NCBI GenBank assembly: GCA_016193465.1
Contig: JACPSE010000155.1
Coordinates: forward strand, 1 to 64,000
Length of the DNA: 64,000 bases
Direction of reading: 5' to 3'
Source of the DNA: Deltaproteobacteria bacterium
GTDB lineage: Bacteria > Desulfobacterota > Binatia > UBA9968
How positions within the stretch are numbered: position 1 is the first letter of the stretch; every line of letters starts with the position of its first letter. Below the pieces are notes generated by a model. It did no database searches and was not told the DNA's origin. It was given only the letters and a program-made list of their open reading frames with translations. Both the position numbers and the translations under genes were made by a program. Of this stretch, positions 8,210-17,525 are shown one piece after another.

Positions 8210-9157
8210 CTATTCCAATCGAATCCGCGGGTCAAGCCACTTGTAAAGAACATCGACGATTAAGTTAACCCCGACATAAGTTAGCGCAAGCAAGAGCACG
8301 GTTCCCTGGAGCACCGGATAGTCACGGGCGTATACAGCCTCGAGCACGAGGCGCGCGACACCGGGCCAGGCAAAGACCGTTTCAACCACTGTTGACCCGC
8401 CCAGAAGCCTTCCTATGTGCAACCCGATGGCTGTCGTCGCGCCGATCAAAGAGTTTTTGAGCGTATGCTTGTAAATCACCAGGCGCGCCGGAAGGCCTTT
8501 CGCCCTTGCCGTTCTCACATAGTCCAGACGGAGCTGTTCCAGCATTTCGGCCCTGATGTAACGGGTCACCGTCGAGGCCATATCGGTGCCGAGAACGATA
8601 GCCGGAAGGGTCATATGGCGGAGAAAAGCTGCCAGGTCAAGGCTCGGATCAACGTAGCCCATAGTGGGAAACCACCCCAGGTAAAGGCCCAGGCCGAGAA
8701 TGAGAAGGAGCGCAAGCCAAAAGTTGGGGACAGCGATGCCAAAGAGGGCAAAGCCCATCGCCAAGTAGTCCCAGATCGTATTTTGCTTGACCGCCGCGAC
8801 AGTTCCGGCGGGAATCGCAATGAGCGTGCCTAAAACCAGGGCGCTTACTGCAAGATAAATCGTTGCCGGGTAGCGCTCCTTGATAGTATCGAAAACCGGC
8901 CTTTTGGTTCTTAACGAATAACCCAGATCGCCCTGCACCGTTCGCTTGAGCCAGCGAAAGTACTGGACATAAATCGGGTCATCAAGGCCCATTTGCTTTT
9001 TTAGCAGCTCGTAGGTGGCGCGGTCGTATCTTTCCTCTCCCAACATCACCTCGACGGGATCGCCTGGGATGAGATGAATGATAAAAAAAACAATAAAGGA
9101 GACGAGAAAGAGGACCGGGATGAGTTGAACGAGCCTCTTAAGTATGTAGTGAAGCAA
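8210..9157 (-). CDS. dppB: dipeptide/oligopeptide ABC transporter permease DppB
   Basis: Inner-membrane permease of 315 residues starting MLHYILKRLVQLIPVLF, the usual first helix of DppB proteins, with the family motif HLIPGDPVEVMLGE and a coupling loop with EAA pattern around YVRTARAKGLPARLV. It starts with TTG at 9157 (an in-frame ATG is lacking), preceded by AAGGA. First gene of the importer operon. Normally a periplasmic binding protein gene lies upstream; here the 223 bp before it hold only a promoter-like sequence and a palindrome. Confidence 0.92.
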   Translation of the reverse strand: MLHYILKRLVQLIPVLFLVSFIVFFIIHLIPGDPVEVMLGEERYDRATYELLKKQMGLDDPIYVQYFRWLKRTVQGDLGYSLRTKRPVFDTIKERYPATIYLAVSALVLGTLIAIPAGTVAAVKQNTIWDYLAMGFALFGIAVPNFWLALLLILGLGLYLGWFPTMGYVDPSLDLAAFLRHMTLPAIVLGTDMASTVTRYIRAEMLEQLRLDYVRTARAKGLPARLVIYKHTLKNSLIGATTAIGLHIGRLLGGSTVVETVFAWPGVARLVLEAVYARDYPVLQGTVLLLALTYVGVNLIVDVLYKWLDPRIRLE

Positions 9158-9191
9158 ATGTAACGATCCTTCTGATGTGGTTTTCCAATGT

Positions 9192-9203
9192 GACCGGCCG
9201 GTC
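9192..9203. promoter_or_regulatory. 12-bp perfect palindrome upstream of dppB
   Basis: GACCGGCCGGTC is fully self-complementary. It lies 35-46 bases before the dppB start and just downstream of the predicted -10 box, where a repressor would block transcription. It may be an operator or merely a GC-rich chance palindrome. Confidence 0.3.
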
Positions 9204-9224
9204 CCAGATGGCGAATTGAGCCAG

Positions 9225-9254
9225 AAGATAGCCGATAGAGCGCTGTCGTGTCAA
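9225..9254 (-). promoter_or_regulatory. predicted sigma-70 promoter of the dpp operon
   Basis: On the minus strand TTGACA (9254-9249) is followed after 18 bases by TATCTT (9230-9225). The -35 is consensus and the -10 matches four of six. It lies 68 bp before the dppB start, in the gap between the efflux genes and dpp, which suggests the importer is transcribed separately from the upstream efflux operon. Confidence 0.4.
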
Positions 9255-9380
9255 CTTGAAGGCGGGCAAGCTAACGATAAGATGGTCCGCATTTTAGCCG
9301 GGTGGTGTGGCGGACGAGAAGATCTCCTGGAACTGTTTCTGGTAGAGACCGGTTTGGCTACGTGCTCAGCCCCACTACCT

Positions 9381-12300
9381 TTAGTGGAACAAATGGCCCC
9401 GCAGACGGGCTAGCCGGGCTTTGAGACCCTCCTGTAGTGGCCGGGTCCATGCCCGTTCAAATTTCGCCCTGCTCAGGTCGTCCAAGAGCGAGTAAGAGAC
9501 CGGCGTAATGAGAAGCGTGATCATAAGTGAGAGGGCTTGCCCGCCGATGATGACTTTCGCCATAGAGGCGCGCGCGGCTGCGCCTGGTCCCGCTCCGAGG
9601 GCGATTGGAAGCATGGCGAATATCAGCATGAGGGTGGTCATCAAAATGGGGCGCAGCCGAGTGTGGTTGGCCTCAAGGATCGCTTGGTCTCGAGGCATTC
9701 CCTGAGCCCGCAATGTGTTGGTATAGTCGATCTGCAGGATGCCGTTTTTCTTGACGATGCCGAATAGCATAAAAAGGCCAAACATAGCGTAGATGTCGAG
9801 GGGCTGGCGGAGCATCACGAGGGAAAAAAGGGCGAAGGGCAATGTGAGAGGCAAGGCGAGCATGATCGTGATGGGGTGACGAAAGCTTTCGAACTGTGCC
9901 GCAAGGACCATGTACATGAAGATAAAGCTGAGCGTGAAGGCGATAGCGAAGTTAGTCATGGTCTCAGCTAACACCTTGGCCCTACCGGTAAAGTCCGCAG
10001 TGTAGGTTGCAGGCAAGCCAAGCCCTTTGACCATCTCTTGGATTCTTTCCACTCCTTCTCCCAGGGGTACCGAGGGTAAGAGATTTGCAACAATGGTCAC
10101 CTTTCGCTGTCGGTTGTAGCGATCGATCTGGGACGGCCCCATCTCCTCGCGGAGGTTCACTAGGTTGGCCATCTTCACGAGATGTCCGTTCTTTGCGGGA
10201 ACCGTGAGATCCATGACGGCCTGTGGATCATCCCTTTTTTCCTTGATGGCCCGGAGCCAGATGTCGTACTGCTCACCCTCTTCCTTGTATTTGGATATGG
10301 GTTCCCCTCCAACGAAGGTCTGAAGGGCAAAGGCGATATCTTCGATCTGGATGCCGAATTCCGAAGCCTTTTTTCGGTCAATGAGGGTCCGTAGCTCGGG
10401 CTTGCGCACGGATAGAGTGGTATCAATGTCCACGAAGCCAGGTACTTTCCGCGCCCCTTCGATGATCTGGTCTGAGTATTGCTGGAGTCTTTCAAGGCTT
10501 GGCCCGCGAAGGTTAAATTCCAGATCCGTTGCCCGCACGCCTCCCCCCACCCAGATATGGAAGGGCTGGACGCTCACGCGCAGGTCGGGATAGTCGGTGA
10601 AGATCTTCCGGGCATCGGCCATGACATCGAGTTGGCTAAATTCCCTCTCCTTGAGATCCAGAAGACGAACATAAATAGAGGCATTGGTGACATCCCCCTC
10701 GCCAGGTTTTACTCGACCCGTTGTGTCCCCAATGGTGCTTAGGATGCTGGTTACTCCCCGAAGCTTTTTGACTTTCTCTTCTAACTCCTTTAAGAGCCGG
10801 TCAGTCTCATCCAGCGTGTAACCTCCTGGGGTCTGAATGACGGCTTCAAACTCGCTCTGGTCGTCTGTAGGGATAAAAGTCTTTCCGATGCCATAAAAGA
10901 GTGGGATGGTCCAAAAGACCGTAACGATGCCGGCACTAACAATCACCCAGCGATGCCTCAGGGACCAACCCAGGATCCAACCGTAAAACTTATCGATCCA
11001 GGAATAGAAACGGCTCTCCTTGGAAGACCTTTCCTTGTGCGTCATCGTAAGCAGGCGCGAACTGAGCATAGGGGTTAGAGTAAAAGAGATCAAAAGCGAC
11101 ACGGCCACGGCAAAGGCAACGGTGATCCCAAAGCTCTTAAAGAAGCGCCCCACCCGCCCGGCCATAAAAGCCAGCGGCAAGAAGATAACGAGGAGCGAGA
11201 GGGTCGTAGCCATGACCGCTAGGGCAATCTCGCTGGTGGCCTTTGAGGCCGCACTCATGGGAGGCTCGTCTTTTTCTTCAACGTGGCGAAAGATGTTTTC
11301 CAAGACGACCACAGCGTCATCAATGACGATGCCCACTGCGAGAACCAGACCTAGCATGGTAATGTTATTGAGGGTAAACCCCATGTAACGCATCAGGGTA
11401 AAGGTAGAGATGATGGAAGCCGGGATCGCGATGGCGGCGATCAGAGTGCTCCGCCAATCCCGCATGAACAGTAGCACCGTCAGGGCAACAAGGATCGCGC
11501 CCAGAATCAAATGAAACTTAACCTCTTCAAAGGATGCCTTAATGAAACGAGACTGATCGATGATGACCTTGGTCCGGATATCCGGCGGAAGGATAGATCC
11601 GAGCTCACCAAGACGGGCCTTGACCCGGTCCACGACCTCTACGGTATTTCTGCCAGACTGTTTCTTCACAATGAGCTGGACAGCATTTTGGGCGTCCAGG
11701 CGCGCAAGGCTACGAGGCTCCACGACGCCGTTTTCGACGTATCCTATATCCCGGATGACTATGGGCCGTCCCTGAAAGTTTCCGACGATAAGGTCATTAA
11801 AGTCCTCCACCCTTCCGATCCGCCCCATGGTCCTGAGCACTAGCTCGCGCCGCTCTTGATCAATCCTTCCCCCAGGGACCTCTATATTCTGGGCCTGAAC
11901 CGCGCGCTTTACCTGGCTTATGGGGATGTTGTAGGCGGCGAGCTTGTCAGGATCGATATAGACGTTGACCGTGCGCTCCTGCCCACCCACCATGATAACG
12001 GCGCCGACCCCGCGCAACGTCTCAATATCTTCCTTCACCTGTTTTTTGGCGATCTCCGTGACTTCCCTGAGATTTCTCCGGCCCGAGACGGCCAGGGTCA
12101 TGACCGGTTTGGCATCGATGTCGAACTTCTCGATCACAGGCGGCTCGGTCCCTACCGGCAGCTTAGAGAGAATGGTCGAGACCTTATCGCGGACATCCTG
12201 GGCTGCGACATCGCCATCTTTTTCCAGGACAAATTGCACGATGATCGCCGAGATCCCTTCCTTGGTCACCGAGCGCAGCTCATCGATCCCGTCGATGGTA

Positions 12301-12515
12301 TTGATGATCTCTTCTATGGGCTTGGTTACCGAGGTCTCCATCTCCTCCACGCTAGCCCCCTTGAGGGTGGTTGTCACCGTGACCATAGGGAGATCCACGT
12401 TGGGAAAGAGGTCCACTCCCAGCCCCGCGTAGGAGAAAAGCCCCAGTACCACCAGGGACGAGATCAACATAGTGGCGAAGACGGGGCGTTTGATGCAGAT
12501 GTCAGCGAGATTCAC
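9381..12515 (-). CDS. RND multidrug efflux transporter, HAE1 (AcrB-like) inner-membrane pump
   Basis: Proton-driven pump of 1044 residues, the normal length for AcrB relatives. It starts MNLADICIKRPVFATML (helix 1), has the large periplasmic porter loop with VDLFPNVDLPMVTV and QDVRDKVS, and in helix 4 the paired proton-relay aspartates in VGIVIDDAVVVLENIF; the second half repeats the fold, with the Gly-rich helix-11 region ALGAGPGAAARASMAKV. It works with the fusion protein encoded just upstream (14-bp overlap) and the TolC-like channel. Substrates cannot be deduced, though the linked TetR regulator suggests induction by a toxic organic compound. A short hairpin spans the stop codon (CCACTA-N4-TAGTGG) without a U-run. 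Confidence 0.95.
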   Translation of the reverse strand: MNLADICIKRPVFATMLISSLVVLGLFSYAGLGVDLFPNVDLPMVTVTTTLKGASVEEMETSVTKPIEEIINTIDGIDELRSVTKEGISAIIVQFVLEKDGDVAAQDVRDKVSTILSKLPVGTEPPVIEKFDIDAKPVMTLAVSGRRNLREVTEIAKKQVKEDIETLRGVGAVIMVGGQERTVNVYIDPDKLAAYNIPISQVKRAVQAQNIEVPGGRIDQERRELVLRTMGRIGRVEDFNDLIVGNFQGRPIVIRDIGYVENGVVEPRSLARLDAQNAVQLIVKKQSGRNTVEVVDRVKARLGELGSILPPDIRTKVIIDQSRFIKASFEEVKFHLILGAILVALTVLLFMRDWRSTLIAAIAIPASIISTFTLMRYMGFTLNNITMLGLVLAVGIVIDDAVVVLENIFRHVEEKDEPPMSAASKATSEIALAVMATTLSLLVIFLPLAFMAGRVGRFFKSFGITVAFAVAVSLLISFTLTPMLSSRLLTMTHKERSSKESRFYSWIDKFYGWILGWSLRHRWVIVSAGIVTVFWTIPLFYGIGKTFIPTDDQSEFEAVIQTPGGYTLDETDRLLKELEEKVKKLRGVTSILSTIGDTTGRVKPGEGDVTNASIYVRLLDLKEREFSQLDVMADARKIFTDYPDLRVSVQPFHIWVGGGVRATDLEFNLRGPSLERLQQYSDQIIEGARKVPGFVDIDTTLSVRKPELRTLIDRKKASEFGIQIEDIAFALQTFVGGEPISKYKEEGEQYDIWLRAIKEKRDDPQAVMDLTVPAKNGHLVKMANLVNLREEMGPSQIDRYNRQRKVTIVANLLPSVPLGEGVERIQEMVKGLGLPATYTADFTGRAKVLAETMTNFAIAFTLSFIFMYMVLAAQFESFRHPITIMLALPLTLPFALFSLVMLRQPLDIYAMFGLFMLFGIVKKNGILQIDYTNTLRAQGMPRDQAILEANHTRLRPILMTTLMLIFAMLPIALGAGPGAAARASMAKVIIGGQALSLMITLLITPVSYSLLDDLSRAKFERAWTRPLQEGLKARLARLRGHLFH

Positions 12516-13782
12516 TGCCAGGTCTCTCCTTCTGCTGGGGCATGATGGGTCCGCTTACCTTGACCGGCGCGCCATCGGTGAGACGCGTCAGGCCCGAAAT
12601 CGCGACCAGCTCCCCGGGCCGCAGGCCGGCCGTTATCTCGACCTCGTTGGCGCCCACTCGGATCCCTGTCCGCACCACGCGTTCATGAGCCACCTCTTTC
12701 TCTACGACAAAAACCTTGGTCACGCCGGCAAAAGAGACCAGGGCCTGTTGTGGCACGGTCAGCGCATTCGGGTCCGTGCGAGTTATTATGGTCGCCTTGG
12801 CGAAAAAGTTGGGTCTCAACTGCTGCCCCCTGTTGTCGATGACCCCTTCGACCAGAAAGGAGCGGCTCGTTACCTCTGCGGAAGGGCTGATGCGGGTGAT
12901 TTTTCCTGCGTACTTCCTATCGGGGAAGGGGTCCACCTTGATCTCCACGGCCTGTCCGGTCTGAAGCTCGGGCGCAAAGCGCTCGGGAATCATCCCTCTG
13001 AGCTTTAGCGGGTTGTCCTGGACAACGGTAAACAGATGGGCCCCGACCTTGACGAATTCTCCCGCAGAGACGGATCGTTTGCTGATGGCTCCGCCCAACG
13101 GCGCCTGGATGGTCGTGTCGCGCAATTTCTTCCGCGCGTTGCCCAGTTGCGCCTCTTTAACATAAGCAGTAGCCACCAGTGCCTTGGCCTCCTCCAGGCT
13201 GCCTTTATAGGTCGCCAGGGCGGTCTTGGCCCGGGTAGCCGCAGTGTCATATTCCTGCGCCGATATCACCTTCTCGTCGTAGAGGGCCTTCATCCTCTTG
13301 AGGTTGATTTGGGTGTCATCCAGCTCTGCCTTGGCCTTAATAACCGGAGATGTCTTGGCCACGTCGAAGTTTTGGGGCGGCACTTTCTCCAACCCCAGTT
13401 TGGCGAGCGTCTCTTTAAGGCCCGCCTCGGCTTGCTCCACGGCGAAGCGAAACTCCGCGTCGTGGATCTTTGCCAGCGCCTGGCCCGCGCCTACGCGGTC
13501 CCCCAGATCGGCGGCGATCGAGAGGATCCTTCCCTCCAGCTCGCTGGAGACCGCGACTTCTTCATTGGCATAAAGGGTGCCGACAAATTCGACCGTGCGC
13601 TGCACCTTTTGGGCGCGCACCGGCGTTACCGTCACGGGAAGGACACTGGGCTGTGCCTCCTTTGGATCCGTTTTGGTGGCCGAAGAGTTGCGCTCGCAGC
13701 CGGCAAGCACCGTTGATAACAGACCAGCGACGAGCAAAACTGAGATCTTCTTAATGCTTGTCATCGGCGAATAGTCGATCAT
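12502..13782 (-). CDS. RND efflux periplasmic membrane-fusion lipoprotein
   Basis: Adaptor linking the RND pump to the outer-membrane channel. The N-terminus (MTSIKK then a hydrophobic run) ends in lipobox TVLAGC, so it is a lipoprotein. Then come the first half-lipoyl motif (SSELEGRILSIAADLGDRVGAGQALAKI), an alpha-hairpin with heptads, the second lipoyl half (TIQAPLGGAISKRSVSAGEFV) and beta-barrel. Start: ATG at 13782 has AGGAAG at good spacing; ATG at 13764 is also possible. A longer frame to 13845 reads into a short-word repeat (residues like SRQQALGNRK) and is rejected. Overlaps the pump gene by 14 bp. Confidence 0.92.
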   Translation of the reverse strand: MIDYSPMTSIKKISVLLVAGLLSTVLAGCERNSSATKTDPKEAQPSVLPVTVTPVRAQKVQRTVEFVGTLYANEEVAVSSELEGRILSIAADLGDRVGAGQALAKIHDAEFRFAVEQAEAGLKETLAKLGLEKVPPQNFDVAKTSPVIKAKAELDDTQINLKRMKALYDEKVISAQEYDTAATRAKTALATYKGSLEEAKALVATAYVKEAQLGNARKKLRDTTIQAPLGGAISKRSVSAGEFVKVGAHLFTVVQDNPLKLRGMIPERFAPELQTGQAVEIKVDPFPDRKYAGKITRISPSAEVTSRSFLVEGVIDNRGQQLRPNFFAKATIITRTDPNALTVPQQALVSFAGVTKVFVVEKEVAHERVVRTGIRVGANEVEITAGLRPGELVAISGLTRLTDGAPVKVSGPIMPQQKERPGSESR

Positions 13783-13787
13783 TTTCT

Positions 13788-13822
13788 TCCTATTGCCTAA
13801 AGCCTGTTGCCTACTGCCTACT
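13788..13822. repeat. word repeat GCCTA/TAGGC between tolC-like and MFP genes
   Basis: Immediately after the outer-membrane channel stop, the minus strand reads TAGGCAGTAGGCAACAGGC, then TTTAGGCAATAGG. The same words (CAGGCAGTAGGCAACAGGC) recur 49.5 kb away at 63281-63320. The repeat runs into the Shine-Dalgarno of the MFP gene. No transposase or CRISPR feature is associated. Confidence 0.75.
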
Positions 13823-15523
13823 TCAGAATCTTGCCCACCAGGCATCGGGTTCTTTCTTGGGCCCTTCGACCCGGATATTGTACTGCTCCAATAGAGTGCC
13901 CTCGGCGAGCCTCAAGCGCGAAACCGAGTTGTTGTAATCCACCAGCGCCCTTAATTCTGTGCCCTGAGCCTCGAGCGCCTTGGATTGAAAATCGATCACG
14001 TCTTTTAAAGTGACCAGGCCAGCCTGGAAGCGTTTTTCCTGGCCGCGCAGATTTTCCTCAGCCAGTTCCCGGGCCAGTTGAGTGGCGCGGATTCTTTTAA
14101 AGTTGGCCTCCACGTCGCCCAGCGCCCTTTCCACCTCCACGGTGATTTGCGAGATCAGATCGCGCTGGCGCGCCCTCGCCTGATCCAGCTCGATCCGGGC
14201 GCTGGCGTGTCTGCTTCTGGCCTGGGCGTTCGACAGGGGGATCTGCAGGACCACTCCCACGCTGTAGTCGTAGAAGTTCCCGCTGCCGAGCCGGTCGATG
14301 GCCGAGCTGTAGTTCCCCGCATGGGGATTGGACTCTCCGGGCTTGAGATCGCCGCCCAGCCCGGTGAGCCCCGCTCCGGCCTTCAAGTCGAGACGCGGCA
14401 GGAGTTGGTTTTCCGCGTATCGGGCCTGCAGAGCCTGGTTCTGGACTTTGAGGTTCGCCGAGAGGATCTCGGGCCGACGGGTTAGGGCGTTTTCCAGGAT
14501 GCTCACCCTTTCCACGGGGAGAGGTAGGGCCGAAGGGCTGTCCGCCGGCTCGATCCTGCGCGGCAGGAAGGTGTTTTGTGGATTGAGGTTCAGCGCGAGC
14601 CTCAGCTCCGTGCGGGCAATTTTGAGCTCGTTGTCCGCCTTGATCACCAGCTCCTCCCGGCGAGCCTTTTCCGCCTGGGCCTCGATTGCGGCCACCGGGG
14701 CGAGAACGCCGGCCCGCACCCTGGCCTCCGCCCCCTGGAGCAGGGCCTCGGCCAGCTCCACACCCTTTCTTTGAACTTTGAGATTCTCCCTGGCAAACAC
14801 GACGCCCCAGTAGCCCTCGGTGATCCGCTGGATCAACTGAGCTAGGCGCGTCCGGTAGTCGAACAGGCTGATCTCCTCTCGGTTCTCGGCGACGCGCACG
14901 AAGATTGTCGTGAGCCCCCAGCCGAAGTCGCGGAGCAGCGGCTGGGCGACGGAAAATCCCAGGTGTGGCCGGTCTTGCGGCTTGAGCACCTGCGTCGGAA
15001 AGCTGCTGATGAGCCGGTTATTCAGGAAAGAGATATCCAGTTGGGCGCCGGTGCGCAAAAACTTTTTGAGCGAGAGGTTATAGTTGCGGTTACGCTCCCG
15101 CAGGAGGGTCGCGCTGAACGGCTGGCCGCCACGGCTTCCTCGAGGTTCGATTTCAAAATCTTTGCCGAATTCCAGATTCAGGGTGGGATCGAAGACCGAT
15201 TTCTCGAGCATAGTTTGCTCGGCCGCGCGAAAAGGCTCCAGCCTCTCGACCGTGATCCCGGGGTTATTTTCCACGCCGGTCAGGACTGCCTCTCTGAGCG
15301 TCAGGGCAGCGGTCTCGTCATCGGCGGTGCGGAGAAATTCCAGCGTGAAACCCCCCGGTGGAGGAGGATAAGGAGTCCACTGATCGACGAAAAGTCGAAA
15401 GGGGTTAGGGGTCTCCTTATACTCCTCAGGCTTCAAGGGAGCCTCCCCGGCGTGAGCCGAAGACAAAGAAATAAGAAGGCCCATCAGCAACCGTGAAAAA
15501 GCTAGCCAGCGAAGACCTTTCAT
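13823..15523 (-). CDS. TolC-family outer-membrane efflux channel
   Basis: Protein of 566 residues with a signal peptide cut near AHA (about residue 25) and two repeats of the outer-membrane efflux domain, rich in long amphipathic helices (for example ARVRAGVLAPVAAIEAQAEKA and ARIELDQARARQRDLISQI). It should trimerise into a channel that completes the RND tripartite pump. Its ATG shares four bases with the TetR stop (ATGA), so the two are translationally coupled. It carries a longer N-terminal region before the first helical hairpin than E. coli TolC. Confidence 0.9.
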   Translation of the reverse strand: MKGLRWLAFSRLLMGLLISLSSAHAGEAPLKPEEYKETPNPFRLFVDQWTPYPPPPGGFTLEFLRTADDETAALTLREAVLTGVENNPGITVERLEPFRAAEQTMLEKSVFDPTLNLEFGKDFEIEPRGSRGGQPFSATLLRERNRNYNLSLKKFLRTGAQLDISFLNNRLISSFPTQVLKPQDRPHLGFSVAQPLLRDFGWGLTTIFVRVAENREEISLFDYRTRLAQLIQRITEGYWGVVFARENLKVQRKGVELAEALLQGAEARVRAGVLAPVAAIEAQAEKARREELVIKADNELKIARTELRLALNLNPQNTFLPRRIEPADSPSALPLPVERVSILENALTRRPEILSANLKVQNQALQARYAENQLLPRLDLKAGAGLTGLGGDLKPGESNPHAGNYSSAIDRLGSGNFYDYSVGVVLQIPLSNAQARSRHASARIELDQARARQRDLISQITVEVERALGDVEANFKRIRATQLARELAEENLRGQEKRFQAGLVTLKDVIDFQSKALEAQGTELRALVDYNNSVSRLRLAEGTLLEQYNIRVEGPKKEPDAWWARF

Positions 15524-16164
15524 ATGTTCTCCTGAGATCTGTTAAGGGATTTTTTGTCGCTGAGGAGCCCGGCGATGAATCGCATCAGCCCCTGCGTGTC
15601 GCCTTCCAGGGATGACTGGCTGAAACCCATGACCCTCCTTTGCGCCGTGCTGATGGTCATCTCGTTGATGTAAAAGGCGGCTGCCGCCGTGTCTATGGGG
15701 TGAAAGACTTTTTGTTTCAGTCCCTCATCCAGGATCGCTTTGAGCCGGCCCAGATGTCGCTCTCGATACCGGAGCAGGCGGCGCCATTTTTTTCTTTCCC
15801 GGCGGTCGCTCATCTGCCAGCGCACAAGGAGAAGGGTGCGCAAGATATCCTTATGGCGCTCCATAGCCTCCATTTGGGCCCGGACAAGCTGGCAGAGCCG
15901 CGCCCAGGCATCAACACGGAGGTCCACCTGGGTTTCGATTTCTCGCAGCATCTCCGAGGCTATCGCCTCTAAGGCCGCAAGGATCATTTGGTCCTTGTTG
16001 CGGAAGTAAAGATAGATACCGCCCTTGGCGATGCCGGCTCTACGGGCCACGCGCTCCATCGTTACAGCATCAAAACCTTCAGTCGCGATAATCCTGCGGG
16101 TGGCCTCCAGGAGCGATCGGCTGCGAAAGTCTTGGAGAATGTCTTTTCGGCTAAGGCGCGCCAT
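15520..16164 (-). CDS. TetR-family transcriptional repressor of the efflux operon
   Basis: Regulator of 214 residues. The N-terminal TetR helix-turn-helix reads AVTMERVARRAGIAKGGIYLYFRNKDQ (about residues 33-60); the C-terminal two-thirds is a helical ligand-binding domain with no strong similarity I can name. As the first gene of tetR-tolC-MFP-RND it is likely autoregulated, and a palindrome with a half-conserved second copy sits within 40 bp upstream of its start. The ligand is probably a pump substrate. Confidence 0.92.
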   Translation of the reverse strand: MARLSRKDILQDFRSRSLLEATRRIIATEGFDAVTMERVARRAGIAKGGIYLYFRNKDQMILAALEAIASEMLREIETQVDLRVDAWARLCQLVRAQMEAMERHKDILRTLLLVRWQMSDRRERKKWRRLLRYRERHLGRLKAILDEGLKQKVFHPIDTAAAAFYINEMTISTAQRRVMGFSQSSLEGDTQGLMRFIAGLLSDKKSLNRSQENI

Positions 16165-16170
16165 GTTTGG

Positions 16171-16204
16171 TGAACAAGAATTCAGTAAAATGAACCAGCG
16201 TTCA
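16171..16204. promoter_or_regulatory. candidate tandem TetR operators
   Basis: TGAAC-CAGC-GTTCA at 16191-16204 is a perfect 5+4+5 inverted repeat, and 20 bp nearer the tetR start TGAAC-AAGA-ATTCA (16171-16184) is a near copy. Two palindromes two helical turns apart just before a tetR start are typical of autoregulated TetR operators. Confidence 0.55.
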
Positions 16205-16300
16205 CTAAATAACAGGATCCCCTGAGACTGTCAACCCCGTCTTGGCTCTACTGTGGAAAGTGTGGTGAAGAAGAGGGCTTCGGACGGAGAGTTTCCCGTC

Positions 16301-17497
16301 TTATGGGCGCCTGCGCTGCTCATTCCAGCCCGCCAGCAGGTACCAAACCGCCATCAGCGCGGCCACGCTCCAGACCGCGCCTGTCCACCCCAGGAGGCTG
16401 GGGAGAAAAAGCGCTGATCCAAGTTCTCTGAGAAGTTCTGTACGCACCAAGAAAAGGCGCATCATCGAAGCGCCGACGGCGAAGAAGAAAACAGCCACCC
16501 AAAGCTTGATATGGCCTTCTGCGGCCCTCCAGATGGAGCCGGCGCCGCAGCCTCCGGCAATCACCATGCCGACTCCGAAAAGGCTCCCTCCCAGAAAGGC
16601 GCCGAGCCAGAAAGACGGAAAAACCCACTCTGTTGCATCCTTCAAATCCGTGGCCTTTAGAATCGAGAAGCCGATCATGCTCAGCGTGAGGGCCACGGCG
16701 GCGGCTCGCGTATGTTCGCTTTCGCCGCTCATGAAAGGCTCCCGAAACGCCCGGACGAGACAAAAACGCGAGCGCTGAAGGATGACTCCGAAGGCCACGC
16801 CAAAAAGGAGGACGGTTGCCTGAGGCGTATGGCCAAGCCGGCGATAAATATAGCCGGCGCCGATAAGGGCGAAGAAAACCAGGAGGCCGATCAAGGGCTG
16901 GAGCCCAAAAGAAGCGGAGGACGGTGTTGCCTGAGGAGGCGGCTCGCAGGGAGACTGAAAATCGCCCGAACTTGCAGGGGGCATGTTCCGCGTCTCCCAC
17001 GAAAGATACCTTGTTCCCAAAAAGGCCCCGGCTCCCAAACCCAGCATCACTGCGAGACCGCTCAGGGAAAGCGCGGAAAGGGCGCTAAAAAAGCCGCCGA
17101 TATTGCAGCCGAAGGAAAGCACGGCGCCCCATCCCATCATCACGCCGCCCAACGCTCCTTTGACCAGTTCGGCCGCGGGCGCCGTCCTTATACCGAACTC
17201 CCGGCTGAGCAGGGCGGCAGCAAATGCGCCCAATAGCAAGCCGAGATTAAGGACCGAACCCGAATGAAGGAACGGAGATAAGAGCTCCGGTTCCTTGAGA
17301 ATTCCGACGGACTGAGACAGCCAGTCTCCCCAGTTGCGGATTCCGTCCGAGGCCGTCCATGGACGGTCAAAGGCAAAAAGAAAAACATTGAGCGAAGCAA
17401 TCACCAGGGCTGACGTCAACACCGGCCACGGGCGTCGAAAGACTTTTTCGTACTGCTCCCGCAAAAAGGCGCGAAGAGTTATCGAAGCACCAGCCAT
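16301..17497 (-). CDS. YeeE/YedE-family membrane protein, probable thiosulfate/sulfur-compound transporter
   Basis: Integral membrane protein of about 398 residues with many helices. It contains the family's two Cys-centred pseudo-repeats, SFGCNIGG in the first half and IAGGCGAGS in the second, plus the stretch LQRSRFCLVRAFREPF. In characterised YeeE (TsuA) these Cys relay thiosulfate through the membrane. The ATG at 17497 fits: it follows TAAGG and clears soxZ, whereas the longer frame would overlap soxZ by 83 bases. Downstream of soxY-soxZ on the same strand, so it probably moves the sulfur species that SoxYZ carries or releases. Confidence 0.82.
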   Translation of the reverse strand: MAGASITLRAFLREQYEKVFRRPWPVLTSALVIASLNVFLFAFDRPWTASDGIRNWGDWLSQSVGILKEPELLSPFLHSGSVLNLGLLLGAFAAALLSREFGIRTAPAAELVKGALGGVMMGWGAVLSFGCNIGGFFSALSALSLSGLAVMLGLGAGAFLGTRYLSWETRNMPPASSGDFQSPCEPPPQATPSSASFGLQPLIGLLVFFALIGAGYIYRRLGHTPQATVLLFGVAFGVILQRSRFCLVRAFREPFMSGESEHTRAAAVALTLSMIGFSILKATDLKDATEWVFPSFWLGAFLGGSLFGVGMVIAGGCGAGSIWRAAEGHIKLWVAVFFFAVGASMMRLFLVRTELLRELGSALFLPSLLGWTGAVWSVAALMAVWYLLAGWNEQRRRP

Positions 17498-17525
17498 GGA
17501 AATTACCTTAACAAAGACTAGAGCG

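Noticed and set aside
9177..9413. 78-residue plus-strand frame between dppB and the RND gene
   Set aside because: No ribosome site, no recognisable motif, and it overlaps the 3' end of the RND gene on the other strand.
11856..12545. Plus-strand frames opposite the RND and fusion genes
   Set aside because: Antisense shadows of well-conserved proteins.
13783..13845. Upstream extension of the membrane-fusion gene
   Set aside because: The added residues translate a word repeat and would bury the lipoprotein signal; the ATG at 13782 has its own ribosome site.
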